A DNA stretch of 50,264 nt from positions 1 through 50,264 of the forward strand of contig JADLBD010000018.1 in assembly GCA_020847975.1 (NCBI GenBank). The letters are read 5' to 3'. A model generated the notes under the pieces. It saw nothing but the letters and a program-made list of their open reading frames with translations. It made no database searches and had not been told where the DNA came from. Position numbers and translations under genes: made by a program. Shown here piece by piece: positions 39,354 to 46,800 of this stretch; the first letter of the stretch is position 1, and each line of letters begins with the position of its first letter. Origin of the DNA: Bryobacterales bacterium (GTDB lineage Bacteria; Acidobacteriota; Terriglobia; Bryobacterales; Bryobacteraceae).

Positions 39354-40853
39354 ATGAAGAGTGGATTAGTGTTGGCGTTGTTGTGTGGCGCAATGTTGGC
39401 GGCGGAACCGCTCCGGGTGAGCGTCTATACGACAGCGGGGGACATTGGCCGGTATTTGAAGACCGAAGATGGGCGGATGAAAGCGGCGGCGGCGATGAAG
39501 GGGCTCGGCGTATCGCGGGTGATATTGGAGGGGCGGCGGGGGGATGAGTATGTCGACGCGGCCACGATGCGGGCGGTGCGGGATTGGATGACGGGGCAAG
39601 GGTTCGCGGTGGCGGGCGGGATCGCAACGGTTCCCGGGAAGAGCTTCGGGGTGCGGCAGAACGAGAGTCTGGGTTGGTTGAACTGGCAGGCGGCAAAGAC
39701 GCAGGCGGATGTGGCGGGCTTTTTCCGTGAGAATGCGCCGCTGTTCGACGAGTTGATCGTTGATGATTTCTATTGCACGGCGGACACGTCCCCGGAATCG
39801 GAAAGAGCGCGGGGCAGCCGGAGTTGGGGGGAGTACCGGAGAGATCTGTTGACAGGCCTGATCGAGCCGATGATGATCCGGCCGGCGAGGGAGGCGAACC
39901 CGAAGGTCCGGCTTACGCTCAAGTATCCGCAATGGTACGACCGGTTCGAGAAGTTCGGATACGATCCGCCGCGGATGTCGCCGAAGTTCGATCGGATCTG
40001 GGTGGGCACCGAGGTGAGGAACCCGGAGACGCAGCGGATGGGGTTCGCGCAGCCGACGATGGGGTACATGAATTTTCGATGGCTGCGGAGTGTGTCGGGC
40101 GAGAAAGTGGAAGGCGCGTGGTTCGACCATATCGAGTGCACTGCGCGGAACTTCGTGGATCAGGCCTATGAGAGCGTGCTGGCCGGCGCGCGGGAGTTGA
40201 CGTTGTTCCACCTGGGAGATGTCGTGGAAGGGCACCCGGGCCACGAGTTGTTCCGAACAGCGCTGCCGGAGCTGAAGAAGCTGGCGGAGAGGGTCCAGGG
40301 GAGGCAGGTGCGGGGCGTGGCGTACTACAAGCCGGCGGGCAGCAACGCGGACGGCAACCTGTGGCTGATGGATTACCTCGGCATGTTGGGGATCCCGATC
40401 GTACCGGCGGCAGAGTATCCCTTCCACAGCCGCGTGGTGATTCTGGGTGTGCAAGCGGCGGCGGATTCGAGCATTGCGGAGAAGGCGGCGCGCCACCGGA
40501 AGCAGGGCGGAAAGATCTTCGTCACGCCGGCGTTTGCGCAGAGGGCGCCGGGGCACTGGACCGTGCTGGATGTGCGGACTTTCACCGAGCAGGACTACAA
40601 GGACACCGGGGAGTGGCTGCTCCCGCCAAAGAAGCTGGCGTGGATGGAGAAAACCCGGGAGGAGGCGGATGCGTTTCGAAAGCCGCTGCTGGATGGACTG
40701 GGGTTGCGGTTTTCGGCGCCGGCCCGGGTGGCTCTGATCGATTTCGGCGGCGAATATTGCGTGTCGAATTTCCGCGGCGAGGCGGTGGAAGTAATGCTGA
40801 ACGGGAAGAAGCTCGGCCTGCCGGCGCACGCGGTGCGTTGGGTGGGCCGTTAG
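39354..40853 (+). CDS. Exported hypothetical protein, TIM-barrel glycosidase-like
   Basis: A 499-residue protein with a signal peptide (SGLVLALLCGAMLAAEP). The body resembles a (beta/alpha)8 barrel: LRVSVYTTAGDIGRYL, MKGLGVSRVILEGRRGDEYV, GFAVAGGIATVPG, LFDELIVDDFYCTAD (DD where a catalytic acid may be), NPKVRLTLKYPQWYDRFEKFGYDP and FDRIWVGTEVRNPE. A smaller C-terminal part follows with an amidotransferase-like stretch (DYLGMLGIPIVPAAEYPFHSRVVILGVQAAAD) and a closing beta domain. This order suggests a glycoside-hydrolase-like protein, but I cannot name a family. GGAG lies some 14 bases upstream of the ATG. Convergent with the amidohydrolase gene. Confidence 0.65.
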   Translation: MKSGLVLALLCGAMLAAEPLRVSVYTTAGDIGRYLKTEDGRMKAAAAMKGLGVSRVILEGRRGDEYVDAATMRAVRDWMTGQGFAVAGGIATVPGKSFGVRQNESLGWLNWQAAKTQADVAGFFRENAPLFDELIVDDFYCTADTSPESERARGSRSWGEYRRDLLTGLIEPMMIRPAREANPKVRLTLKYPQWYDRFEKFGYDPPRMSPKFDRIWVGTEVRNPETQRMGFAQPTMGYMNFRWLRSVSGEKVEGAWFDHIECTARNFVDQAYESVLAGARELTLFHLGDVVEGHPGHELFRTALPELKKLAERVQGRQVRGVAYYKPAGSNADGNLWLMDYLGMLGIPIVPAAEYPFHSRVVILGVQAAADSSIAEKAARHRKQGGKIFVTPAFAQRAPGHWTVLDVRTFTEQDYKDTGEWLLPPKKLAWMEKTREEADAFRKPLLDGLGLRFSAPARVALIDFGGEYCVSNFRGEAVEVMLNGKKLGLPAHAVRWVGR

Positions 40854-40864
40854 ACTCCCATGTG

Positions 40865-42289
40865 TCAACGAAGCGGGGCGCGAATTGGTTGGCCGGGGTG
40901 GGCTCCGGGGACGAGTTTGCCGCCGCGGACGGTGAGGCGGCCGCCGATGAAGACGAAGCGGACGCCTTCGGAGAATTGGGCAGGGTTTTCGTAGGTGGAG
41001 TGGTCCGTGATGCGGTCCGGATCGAAGACGGTGATGTCGGCATCGGCTCCCACGCGGATGCGGCCTTTGTCGCGCATTTGAGGGACGCGTGTCTGGAGAC
41101 GTATGGCGGGCATGAGGGTCATCTTGCGGATGGCGTCCATCAGCGGGAGGGCATGTTCCTGGCGAACGTAGCGGGAAAGGACCCGGGAAAATGTACCGGA
41201 GGAGCGGGGGTGGCCGGTGTTGTTTTTGATATCGAAGCCATCGGAGGCGATGAGGGTGAGCGGGCTGAGGATGGCGAGGCGGACGCGCTCTTCGGTGTTG
41301 GAATGGATGATGACGTTGCCGCCGATCTTGCGGTATTTGAGGAACGTCTCGCGAGTGAGCCGTTCGCCGGTGGCGGTCCACTGGACCCTTTGGTAGTCTT
41401 CGGGGGCGCGGTCCATCCATGAGTCGAAGACGGCGGATTCGATGCGCGTGGAGCCGGCGGTGTAGGGGTAGGCTTCGGTGGTGACGTCGAGTCCGCGGGA
41501 ACGGGCTTCGGAGATGATCTCAAGCATCTGGGCGGTGGCGTCCTGCCCGCTCGAGTTGACGTGGACAACATGGAGGGGCGCGCCGGTGACGGCGGAGGCG
41601 GCGATGACTTCGCTGAGGCCGCGGATACGGTCGGTGGAGGCAAGGGCGGCGCTCGAGGCGCCGCGGATGTGGACGTGGACGGAGGCGTGGTACTTGGCGG
41701 CGAGCCGGAACATCTCGAGGATTTCCCAGTAGGTGGCGGCGTCCGTGTATGCGGCTCCAATTCCCATGGCGGGGGCTCCGCGGCGGAGACCTTCTTCGAC
41801 GAGTTTCTTGATCTGTTCGATTTCAACCGCGGTGGCGGCGCGGTGGGCGGCGGGCCCGGCGGGGAGGAAAGAGCCGGGGTCGTGCATGACGGCCATGCGG
41901 ACCGGCGCATGGCCGATGGAGGCTCCATAGTTGAGGATGGATTTTCCGGCGCGGGCGGCGTACCAGGCGTCGATGTCCGCGGTACCGACCTCGAGTTCGA
42001 GGGCGGAGGTGACTCCGTCCATGACCTGATAGCGGCCGGTTTCGGGATCCTGGCCATGCCAGTGGAGGTCGATGAAGCCCGGGCAGACGACCAGGCCTCG
42101 AGCGTCGATGGTGGCGCGGCCGGTGAGAGGGGATTGGCTGACGGCGGCGATTTTTCCGCCGTTGATTCCGATGTAGCGTGGAGCATCGAGGTTCGATTCG
42201 GGGTCAAGGACGCGGCCTCCGGCGATGACGGTGTCGAAGGTTTGCGACTGCGCGAGGAGGGCGGGCAGGAGAAGGAAGAGGATCCGCAT
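40865..42289 (-). CDS. D-aminoacylase-like amidohydrolase, exported
   Basis: A metal-dependent hydrolase of 474 residues with a signal peptide (ILFLLLPALLAQSQ). Amidohydrolase features: FDTVIAGGRVLDPES at the start, metal-site VVCPGFIDLHWHGQDPET (HxH), LELEVGTADIDAW, VHVHIRGAS and LHVVHVNSSG (further His ligands), LIASDGFDIKNNTGHPRSSGTF (Asp ligand) and the closing GRIRVGADADITVFDP. These match N-acyl-D-amino-acid deacylases (COG3653 type), which free D-amino acids from acylated forms. The usual metal-bridging Cys is not visible (LELEVG). The start at 42289 lies five bases after the stop of the radical SAM gene, so the two form an operon. Confidence 0.86.
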   Translation of the reverse strand: MRILFLLLPALLAQSQTFDTVIAGGRVLDPESNLDAPRYIGINGGKIAAVSQSPLTGRATIDARGLVVCPGFIDLHWHGQDPETGRYQVMDGVTSALELEVGTADIDAWYAARAGKSILNYGASIGHAPVRMAVMHDPGSFLPAGPAAHRAATAVEIEQIKKLVEEGLRRGAPAMGIGAAYTDAATYWEILEMFRLAAKYHASVHVHIRGASSAALASTDRIRGLSEVIAASAVTGAPLHVVHVNSSGQDATAQMLEIISEARSRGLDVTTEAYPYTAGSTRIESAVFDSWMDRAPEDYQRVQWTATGERLTRETFLKYRKIGGNVIIHSNTEERVRLAILSPLTLIASDGFDIKNNTGHPRSSGTFSRVLSRYVRQEHALPLMDAIRKMTLMPAIRLQTRVPQMRDKGRIRVGADADITVFDPDRITDHSTYENPAQFSEGVRFVFIGGRLTVRGGKLVPGAHPGQPIRAPLR

Positions 42290-42293
42290 GCGG

Positions 42294-43367
42294 TTAATCC
42301 TTGCGATTGGCGTTGCTGATCTGAACGAGGTCTTCGCTTCCGGAGGTGGGTTTGGGAGGAGAGAGGAGGCGGGCGGGGAGCTTGCGGAGGTAGGTGAGGC
42401 GTTCGACGAGGGGAAGGAGTTTGCGAACGGTTTCGCCGTGGAGCACGAGGCTGCCCGCGACGAGGATGGGATGGGGGATGGTGACGCAGCAGCGGGCACA
42501 GATGTCGATTTCGTGGGCGCGGCCAGTGGTGTGGAGCTTGCGCATGCGCTGCATTTCCGGGCCGTTGAAGATGGAAGGCAGATCCTGGGCGGCGATGTTC
42601 CCCACCGGCTTGCCATCGAGCATGTAGCTTTGGCAGCAGGGGTAGACGTCGCCGTTGTGCTTGACATACATGGGACCGCGCCATAGGTAGTGGCAGGGGT
42701 GCCGCCAATCGGAGGAGTCGTGGCCGGCGGTGGGGCGCATGAGGTTGGTTTCGTCTTCCTTGATGCGGACCTGGTCCACGCCGGGGACAGCGCTCCAGAA
42801 GCGGACGAAGTCCTCGACTTCGGAGGCATTGCGCTCCATGCGCACCATCTGGGCGACGATCTGGATGGGGACGCGGCGTTCGTGCTTGAGTCTGGCGAAG
42901 CGGACGAAGTTGTCGCGGACTTTCTCAAAGCGCGCGCCTTTGCGGTAGAACTCGTAGCTTTCCTTGGTGGCTCCATCGAAGCTCATGGTGACGTGCTTCA
43001 GCGGGGTGGAAAGGAGACGGAGGGCGGCGTTTTCGTCGAGGAGGGTGCCGTTGGTGGAGAGGAGGGTGGAGATGCCGTGCGTTTCGCAGTAGTGGATGCG
43101 GTCAAAGATCTGAGGATCGAGGAGTGGTTCGCCGAGCCCGATGAGCATCATGTGCTCGGCCGTGTGCCCGGATTCCCGGACGAGCCGCTCGAAGATCTCG
43201 CCGGACATGTCCTCTTTAGGCTGCTTGTGGGTTTCGCGGGGACACATGGGACAGTAGAGATTACACTTGGCTGTGGTCTCGACGATGTATTCCACCGGCA
43301 GCGCGCGCACATTGGAGCGCCGGGTGAGGTAGGCCCACAGCAGTTTGGCTCGGTTCCAGGCCCGCAT
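42294..43367 (-). CDS. Radical SAM protein with SPASM-type C-terminus
   Basis: A 357-residue enzyme with the radical SAM cluster motif CNLYCPMCPRE (about residues 35-45) after the strand VEYIVETTAK. Barrel elements follow (MMLIGLGEPLLDPQIFDRI, STLLSTNGTLLDE, HVTMSFDGATKESYEFYRKGA, IQIVAQMVRM). C-terminal cysteines in VYPCCQSYMLDGKPVGNI and ICARCC fit a SPASM/twitch domain with an auxiliary [4Fe-4S] cluster. Such proteins modify peptides or sugars; no precursor peptide is seen nearby and the substrate is unknown. The start at 43367 lies only 41 bases from the divergent photolyase start. Confidence 0.88.
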   Translation of the reverse strand: MRAWNRAKLLWAYLTRRSNVRALPVEYIVETTAKCNLYCPMCPRETHKQPKEDMSGEIFERLVRESGHTAEHMMLIGLGEPLLDPQIFDRIHYCETHGISTLLSTNGTLLDENAALRLLSTPLKHVTMSFDGATKESYEFYRKGARFEKVRDNFVRFARLKHERRVPIQIVAQMVRMERNASEVEDFVRFWSAVPGVDQVRIKEDETNLMRPTAGHDSSDWRHPCHYLWRGPMYVKHNGDVYPCCQSYMLDGKPVGNIAAQDLPSIFNGPEMQRMRKLHTTGRAHEIDICARCCVTIPHPILVAGSLVLHGETVRKLLPLVERLTYLRKLPARLLSPPKPTSGSEDLVQISNANRKD

Positions 43368-43408
43368 GGCGAAACATATATTGTAGCGGGCAGGGAGAGG
43401 AAGGAATC

Positions 43409-44821
43409 TTGAATAGAGTGGATAAGCGTGTGCAGCAGTTGAATGAGCGTCCGTTCCGGAAGGAGGGGAAGTACGTCCTGTACTGGGCGCAGGTGAACCG
43501 GCGAGTGGAATCGAATCACGGGCTGCTCTATGCGGCGGAGCTGGCGAACGAACGCGGGATTCCGGTTTTGTTTTATGAAGGGTTGACGTGCAGCTATCCG
43601 TATGCGAATGACCGGATGCACACGTTTGTGCTGGAGGGTGTGCCGGAGACGGCGCGGCGGGCGGCGCGGCTGGGGATTGGATACTGCTTCCATTTGCGGA
43701 GAAGGCAGGCGGATCCGGACGACGCGGTGTACCGGCTGGCGCGCGAGGCGGCGGCGGTGGTGACGGACGACTATCCGGTGTTTCTCGCACGGCGGCATAA
43801 CGCGTCGGTTCCGGAGAAGGTGGACATTCCGTACTTTGCTGTGGACTCGAGCTGTATTGTGCCGATGGCGGAGATGACGAAGCGGGAGTGGGCGGCGTAT
43901 ACGATCCGGCCGAAGATCGGGAGGCTGATGTCGAAGTGGCGCCGGGCGGCTCCGGAGGTGAAGGTGAAGCGCGCCTTTGAAGGCGGGTTGCCTGAGCTTC
44001 ACACGGTGGTGACGGAGGAGAACGTTGGTGAACTGGTGAGCGGGTGCGAGATTGACCACAGCGTGAGGCCGTCGTTGAGCTATCGGGGCGGGCGAGCGGC
44101 GGCGGGGCGGCGCCTGCGCGTGTTTGTCGAGGAGAATTTGCGGTTGTACGCGCGGGAGAAGAACGAGCCCGCGGCGCATGCGACGAGCAACCTCAGCCCG
44201 TATCTGCATTTCGGGCACATCAGTTCGCTCGAGGTGGCGCTGGCGGTGCGGGAGTACGCCAAGGAGCACCAGTTGATCGCCGAGGAGTTTCTGGAAGAGC
44301 TGATTGTCAGAAGGGAACTCGCGTTCAACTATGCGCGCTTCAGCGAGGATCCATCTTCGTTTGAAAATCTTCCCGAGTGGGCGCGGAAGACGCTGTCGAA
44401 GCACGCGATGGACAACCGGGAGCCGTGCTATGGGCGGGAGGAGTTCGAGCGAGCCCAGACGCACGATTCGTTGTGGAACGCGGCGCAGAAGGAGTTATTG
44501 CTGCGGGGCAAGATCCACGGGTATTACCGGATGTACTGGGGCAAGAAGATTATCGAATGGTCGCGGACGCATCAGGATGCGCTCGAGACAATGATCTACC
44601 TACACGACCGGTACGCGCTGGACGGGCGGGATCCGAACACGTACGCGAATATTCTATGGTGTTTCGGGCTGCATGACCGGCCGTGGGGAGAGCGGGAGGT
44701 GCTGGGGACTGTGCGTTATCTGTCGCTCGATGGGATGAAGCGCAAGACGGACGTGGAGGCATACCTTCGGGAGATCCAGCAGATGGAGAGCACCGGTGTG
44801 GATCCGTTTCGCATACAATGA
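43409..44821 (+). CDS. phr: Class II CPD photolyase
   Basis: Light-driven repair of cyclobutane pyrimidine dimers; 470 residues, the class II size. N-terminal Rossmann-like domain: KYVLYWAQVNRRVESNHGLLYAAELANERGIPVLFYEGLT. FAD domain: HATSNLSPYLHFGHISSLEVAL, FLEELIVRRELAFNYARF, and the very typical class II end THDSLWNAAQKELLLRGKIHGYYRMYWGKKIIEWSRT with YLHDRYALDGRDPNTYANILWCFGLHDRPW. The start is TTG with AGGAAGGA five bases before it; a GTG three codons later is possible. It is followed with little or no gap by the epimerase-like gene. Only 41 bases separate it from the divergent radical SAM gene. Confidence 0.95.
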   Translation: MNRVDKRVQQLNERPFRKEGKYVLYWAQVNRRVESNHGLLYAAELANERGIPVLFYEGLTCSYPYANDRMHTFVLEGVPETARRAARLGIGYCFHLRRRQADPDDAVYRLAREAAAVVTDDYPVFLARRHNASVPEKVDIPYFAVDSSCIVPMAEMTKREWAAYTIRPKIGRLMSKWRRAAPEVKVKRAFEGGLPELHTVVTEENVGELVSGCEIDHSVRPSLSYRGGRAAAGRRLRVFVEENLRLYAREKNEPAAHATSNLSPYLHFGHISSLEVALAVREYAKEHQLIAEEFLEELIVRRELAFNYARFSEDPSSFENLPEWARKTLSKHAMDNREPCYGREEFERAQTHDSLWNAAQKELLLRGKIHGYYRMYWGKKIIEWSRTHQDALETMIYLHDRYALDGRDPNTYANILWCFGLHDRPWGEREVLGTVRYLSLDGMKRKTDVEAYLREIQQMESTGVDPFRIQ

Positions 44822-44832
44822 GGGCGCAATCG

Positions 44833-45738
44833 ATGCGGGTAATACTGACGGGAGCGAGCGGATTTCTGGGACGGGCCGTGGGGAAGCGGCTGGCGGAGGC
44901 CGGACATGAACTGCTGGTGTTAGGGCGCCGCGCTCCGTCGTGGCTGAGGGTTGGGGACGGATTTCACAGGTGGGATGCGATGGACGATGCCGCGCCTGTG
45001 GAGGCATTGGAGGGGACGGACGCAGTGGTCCACCTGGCGGGAGAGCCGGTGGCGCAGCGGTGGACACAAGCGGCGAAGCAGCGGATTCAGGGGAGCCGCG
45101 TCGAGGGGACCCGGGCGCTGGTGGAGGCGATTTCGCGGTTGAAGGCGCGGCCGAAGGTTCTGGTATCGGCATCGGCCATTGGTTATTACGGGGACCGGGG
45201 AGATGAGGTTCTGACGGAGGACTCGAGCCGCGGGGATGGGTTCCTGGCGGAGGTTTGCGCCGCGTGGGAACGGGAGGCTTCGAAGGCTGAGGAACTGGGG
45301 TTGCGAGTGAGCCGGGTGCGATTCGGGGTTGTGTTGGGAAGGGATGGCGGGGCGCTGGCGAAGATGCTGCCGCCGTTCCGGGCCGGGCTGGGAGGGCCAA
45401 TCGGAAGAGGACGGCAGTGGATGAGCTGGATTCACATGGCGGACGCGGTGGGGATGTTGCAGTTCATCCTGGAAACACCGGAAGCAAAAGGGGCGTGGAA
45501 CGCGACGGCTCCAATGCCGGTACGGAACGCGGAGTTCAGCCGCGCGTTGGGCGGCGTGCTGCGGCGTCCGGCGGTGTTTCCGGCGCCTCCATTCGTGTTG
45601 GGACTGGTGTTTGGGGAGATGTCCACGATGCTGACCGGGAGCCAGCGCGTGAAGCCGGAGGCGGCGCTCAAGGCCGGCTACCGGTTCGAGTATGCGGAAC
45701 TCGAGGCGGCGTTGAAGGACCTGCTCACAACACGTTGA
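44833..45738 (+). CDS. TIGR01777-family NAD(P)-binding epimerase-like protein
   Basis: A 301-residue SDR-like protein of the TIGR01777 (YfcH/SDR39U1) family. Rossmann start RVILTGASGFLGRAVGKRLAEAGHELLVLGRR, then VEALEGTDAVVHLAGEPVAQRWTQAAKQRI, LVSASAIGYYGDRGDEVLTEDS, CAAWEREASKAEELGLRVSRVRFGVVLGRDGG, GGPIGRGRQWMSWIHMADAV and WNATAPMPVRNAEFSRALGGVL. In E. coli the relative YfcH has no firm function. The ATG at 44833 follows GAGGG; an ATG at 44818 overlapping the photolyase stop (ATGA) would add five residues. It overlaps the convergent SET gene by 14 bases. Coupling with photolyase is seen elsewhere as a loose association. Confidence 0.9.
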   Translation: MRVILTGASGFLGRAVGKRLAEAGHELLVLGRRAPSWLRVGDGFHRWDAMDDAAPVEALEGTDAVVHLAGEPVAQRWTQAAKQRIQGSRVEGTRALVEAISRLKARPKVLVSASAIGYYGDRGDEVLTEDSSRGDGFLAEVCAAWEREASKAEELGLRVSRVRFGVVLGRDGGALAKMLPPFRAGLGGPIGRGRQWMSWIHMADAVGMLQFILETPEAKGAWNATAPMPVRNAEFSRALGGVLRRPAVFPAPPFVLGLVFGEMSTMLTGSQRVKPEAALKAGYRFEYAELEAALKDLLTTR

Positions 45739-46219
45739 TGGACCCGCGGCATTTGGGAGAGCCGCAACTGCAGACGTCGCGCAGGGGACTGCGATTGAAT
45801 TTGTAGTCGACGGTAAGCTCTTCGCCCGGTTCGATGACGCGGCGGCTCATGTAGAGGATGTGGCCTTTGTGAATCCAGGCGCGCAGATTCGGATCGCAGG
45901 AGTGATTGATGTATTCGGCTCCGCTGCCGCCCACCGAGCCATCGATGGTCCAATAATCGTCCAGGGTGAAGAGATAGTGCATGGGGCGCGCATAGCGCTT
46001 CCTGGTTTCGGCGCGGCTGATGCGCTCTCCGGTGTACTCGATGACTTTGCGGCCTCGAGGGATGGGCTCTTCGGCGAAGACGCCGTAGCGGTGGATGGGA
46101 GAAGGAGCGACGCGGAGCCGGAAGCAGACATGTTGCGGATCGAGACGCGGAAGTTGGGGATCGAAGCGGCCGACGTGGTAGGAGACGACGGTCCAGGTGG
46201 TATCGCGCGTTCGTGCCAA
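45725..46219 (-). CDS. SET-domain protein lysine methyltransferase
   Basis: A compact SET-domain protein of about 164 residues. Motifs: SPIHRYGVFAEEPIPRGRKVIEYTGERIS, TIDGSVGGSGAEYINHSCDPN (the NHSC cofactor motif), GEELTVDYKF (the knot tyrosine) and a post-SET-like Cys cluster CSCGSPKCRGSINVL, which would bind zinc. Together these are eukaryote-like and imply an active protein-lysine methyltransferase. Its target is unknown; bacterial SET proteins can act on DNA-binding or surface proteins. The start is unsure: TTG at 46219 avoids overlap with the divergent acetyltransferase gene, and an ATG at 46249 would overlap it. No ribosome site is seen for either. It overlaps the convergent epimerase-like gene by 14 bases. 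Confidence 0.82.
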   Translation of the reverse strand: MARTRDTTWTVVSYHVGRFDPQLPRLDPQHVCFRLRVAPSPIHRYGVFAEEPIPRGRKVIEYTGERISRAETRKRYARPMHYLFTLDDYWTIDGSVGGSGAEYINHSCDPNLRAWIHKGHILYMSRRVIEPGEELTVDYKFNRSPLRDVCSCGSPKCRGSINVL

Positions 46220-46238
46220 TGGACTAGAGTACCGTAGT

Positions 46239-46750
46239 ATGCCGCGCATTCGTAATGCCACTAATGCCGATATTCCAGCGATCACGAGGATCTATGCGCA
46301 CTATGTGAGCCACAGCGTAGCGACGTTCGAATTGACGCCGCCATCGGAGGAGGAGATGCGCCCGCGGATGGAGGCGTTGCGGGTGAAGGGATATCCCTTC
46401 CTTGTGTGCGAAGCGAAAGCGGGGCTGGCCGGGTACGCTTACGCATCGGCGTACCACCCGCGGCTGGCGTACCGGTTCACGGTGGAGGATTCGATTTACC
46501 TGGAGCCGGGACACACCGGAAAGGGCTATGGAACGCTGTTGCTGGAGGCGTTGATCGGAGAGTGTAAGGGGCGCGAGTTCCGCAGATGGTGGCGATTGTG
46601 GAAGGAGCGGGGAACACGGCATCGATCCGGTTGCATGAGAAACTGGGGTTCCGAATAGCGGGTGTGCTGAAGGAAGTGGGATACAAGTTCGAAAGGGCGG
46701 AGGATACGGTGATTCTGCAACGGGCTATCTCAGGGGGCTACCGAGGTTGA
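46239..46750 (+). pseudogene. GNAT N-acetyltransferase (PAT/Bar-like) with frameshift
   Basis: A phosphinothricin-acetyltransferase-like GNAT protein split between two frames. The first frame gives PRIRNATNADIPAITRIYAHYV, FLVCEAKAGLAGYAYASAYHPR, then SIYLEPGHTGKGYGTLLLEALIGECKGREFR and on into nonsense ending at 46658. From 46583 a second frame resumes the family: QMVAIVEGAGNTASIRLHEKLGFRIAGVLKEVGYKFERAEDTVILQR, ending at TGA 46748-46750. One base appears missing in TTCCGCAGATG (46579-46589, expected CGGCAG). This is a genuine inactivating deletion or a base-calling error; if error, the intact protein has about 170 residues. Confidence 0.85.
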
Positions 46751-46800
46751 GAGGCGAGTGCAAATGACGTTGGCGGCCGGGATGTGCTAATACGGAGGAG

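Noticed and set aside
35876..39355. Open frame of 1159 codons on the minus strand opposite the TonB receptor
   Set aside because: It is an exact antisense shadow of a clear receptor gene, has Arg/Val/His-rich non-family sequence, and arises from GC-rich codon bias.
39366..42708. Long minus-strand frames rich in Pro, Arg and Ser opposite and beside the barrel-protein and amidohydrolase genes
   Set aside because: Composition is typical of shadow frames in GC-rich DNA; the real genes in other frames have full domain content.
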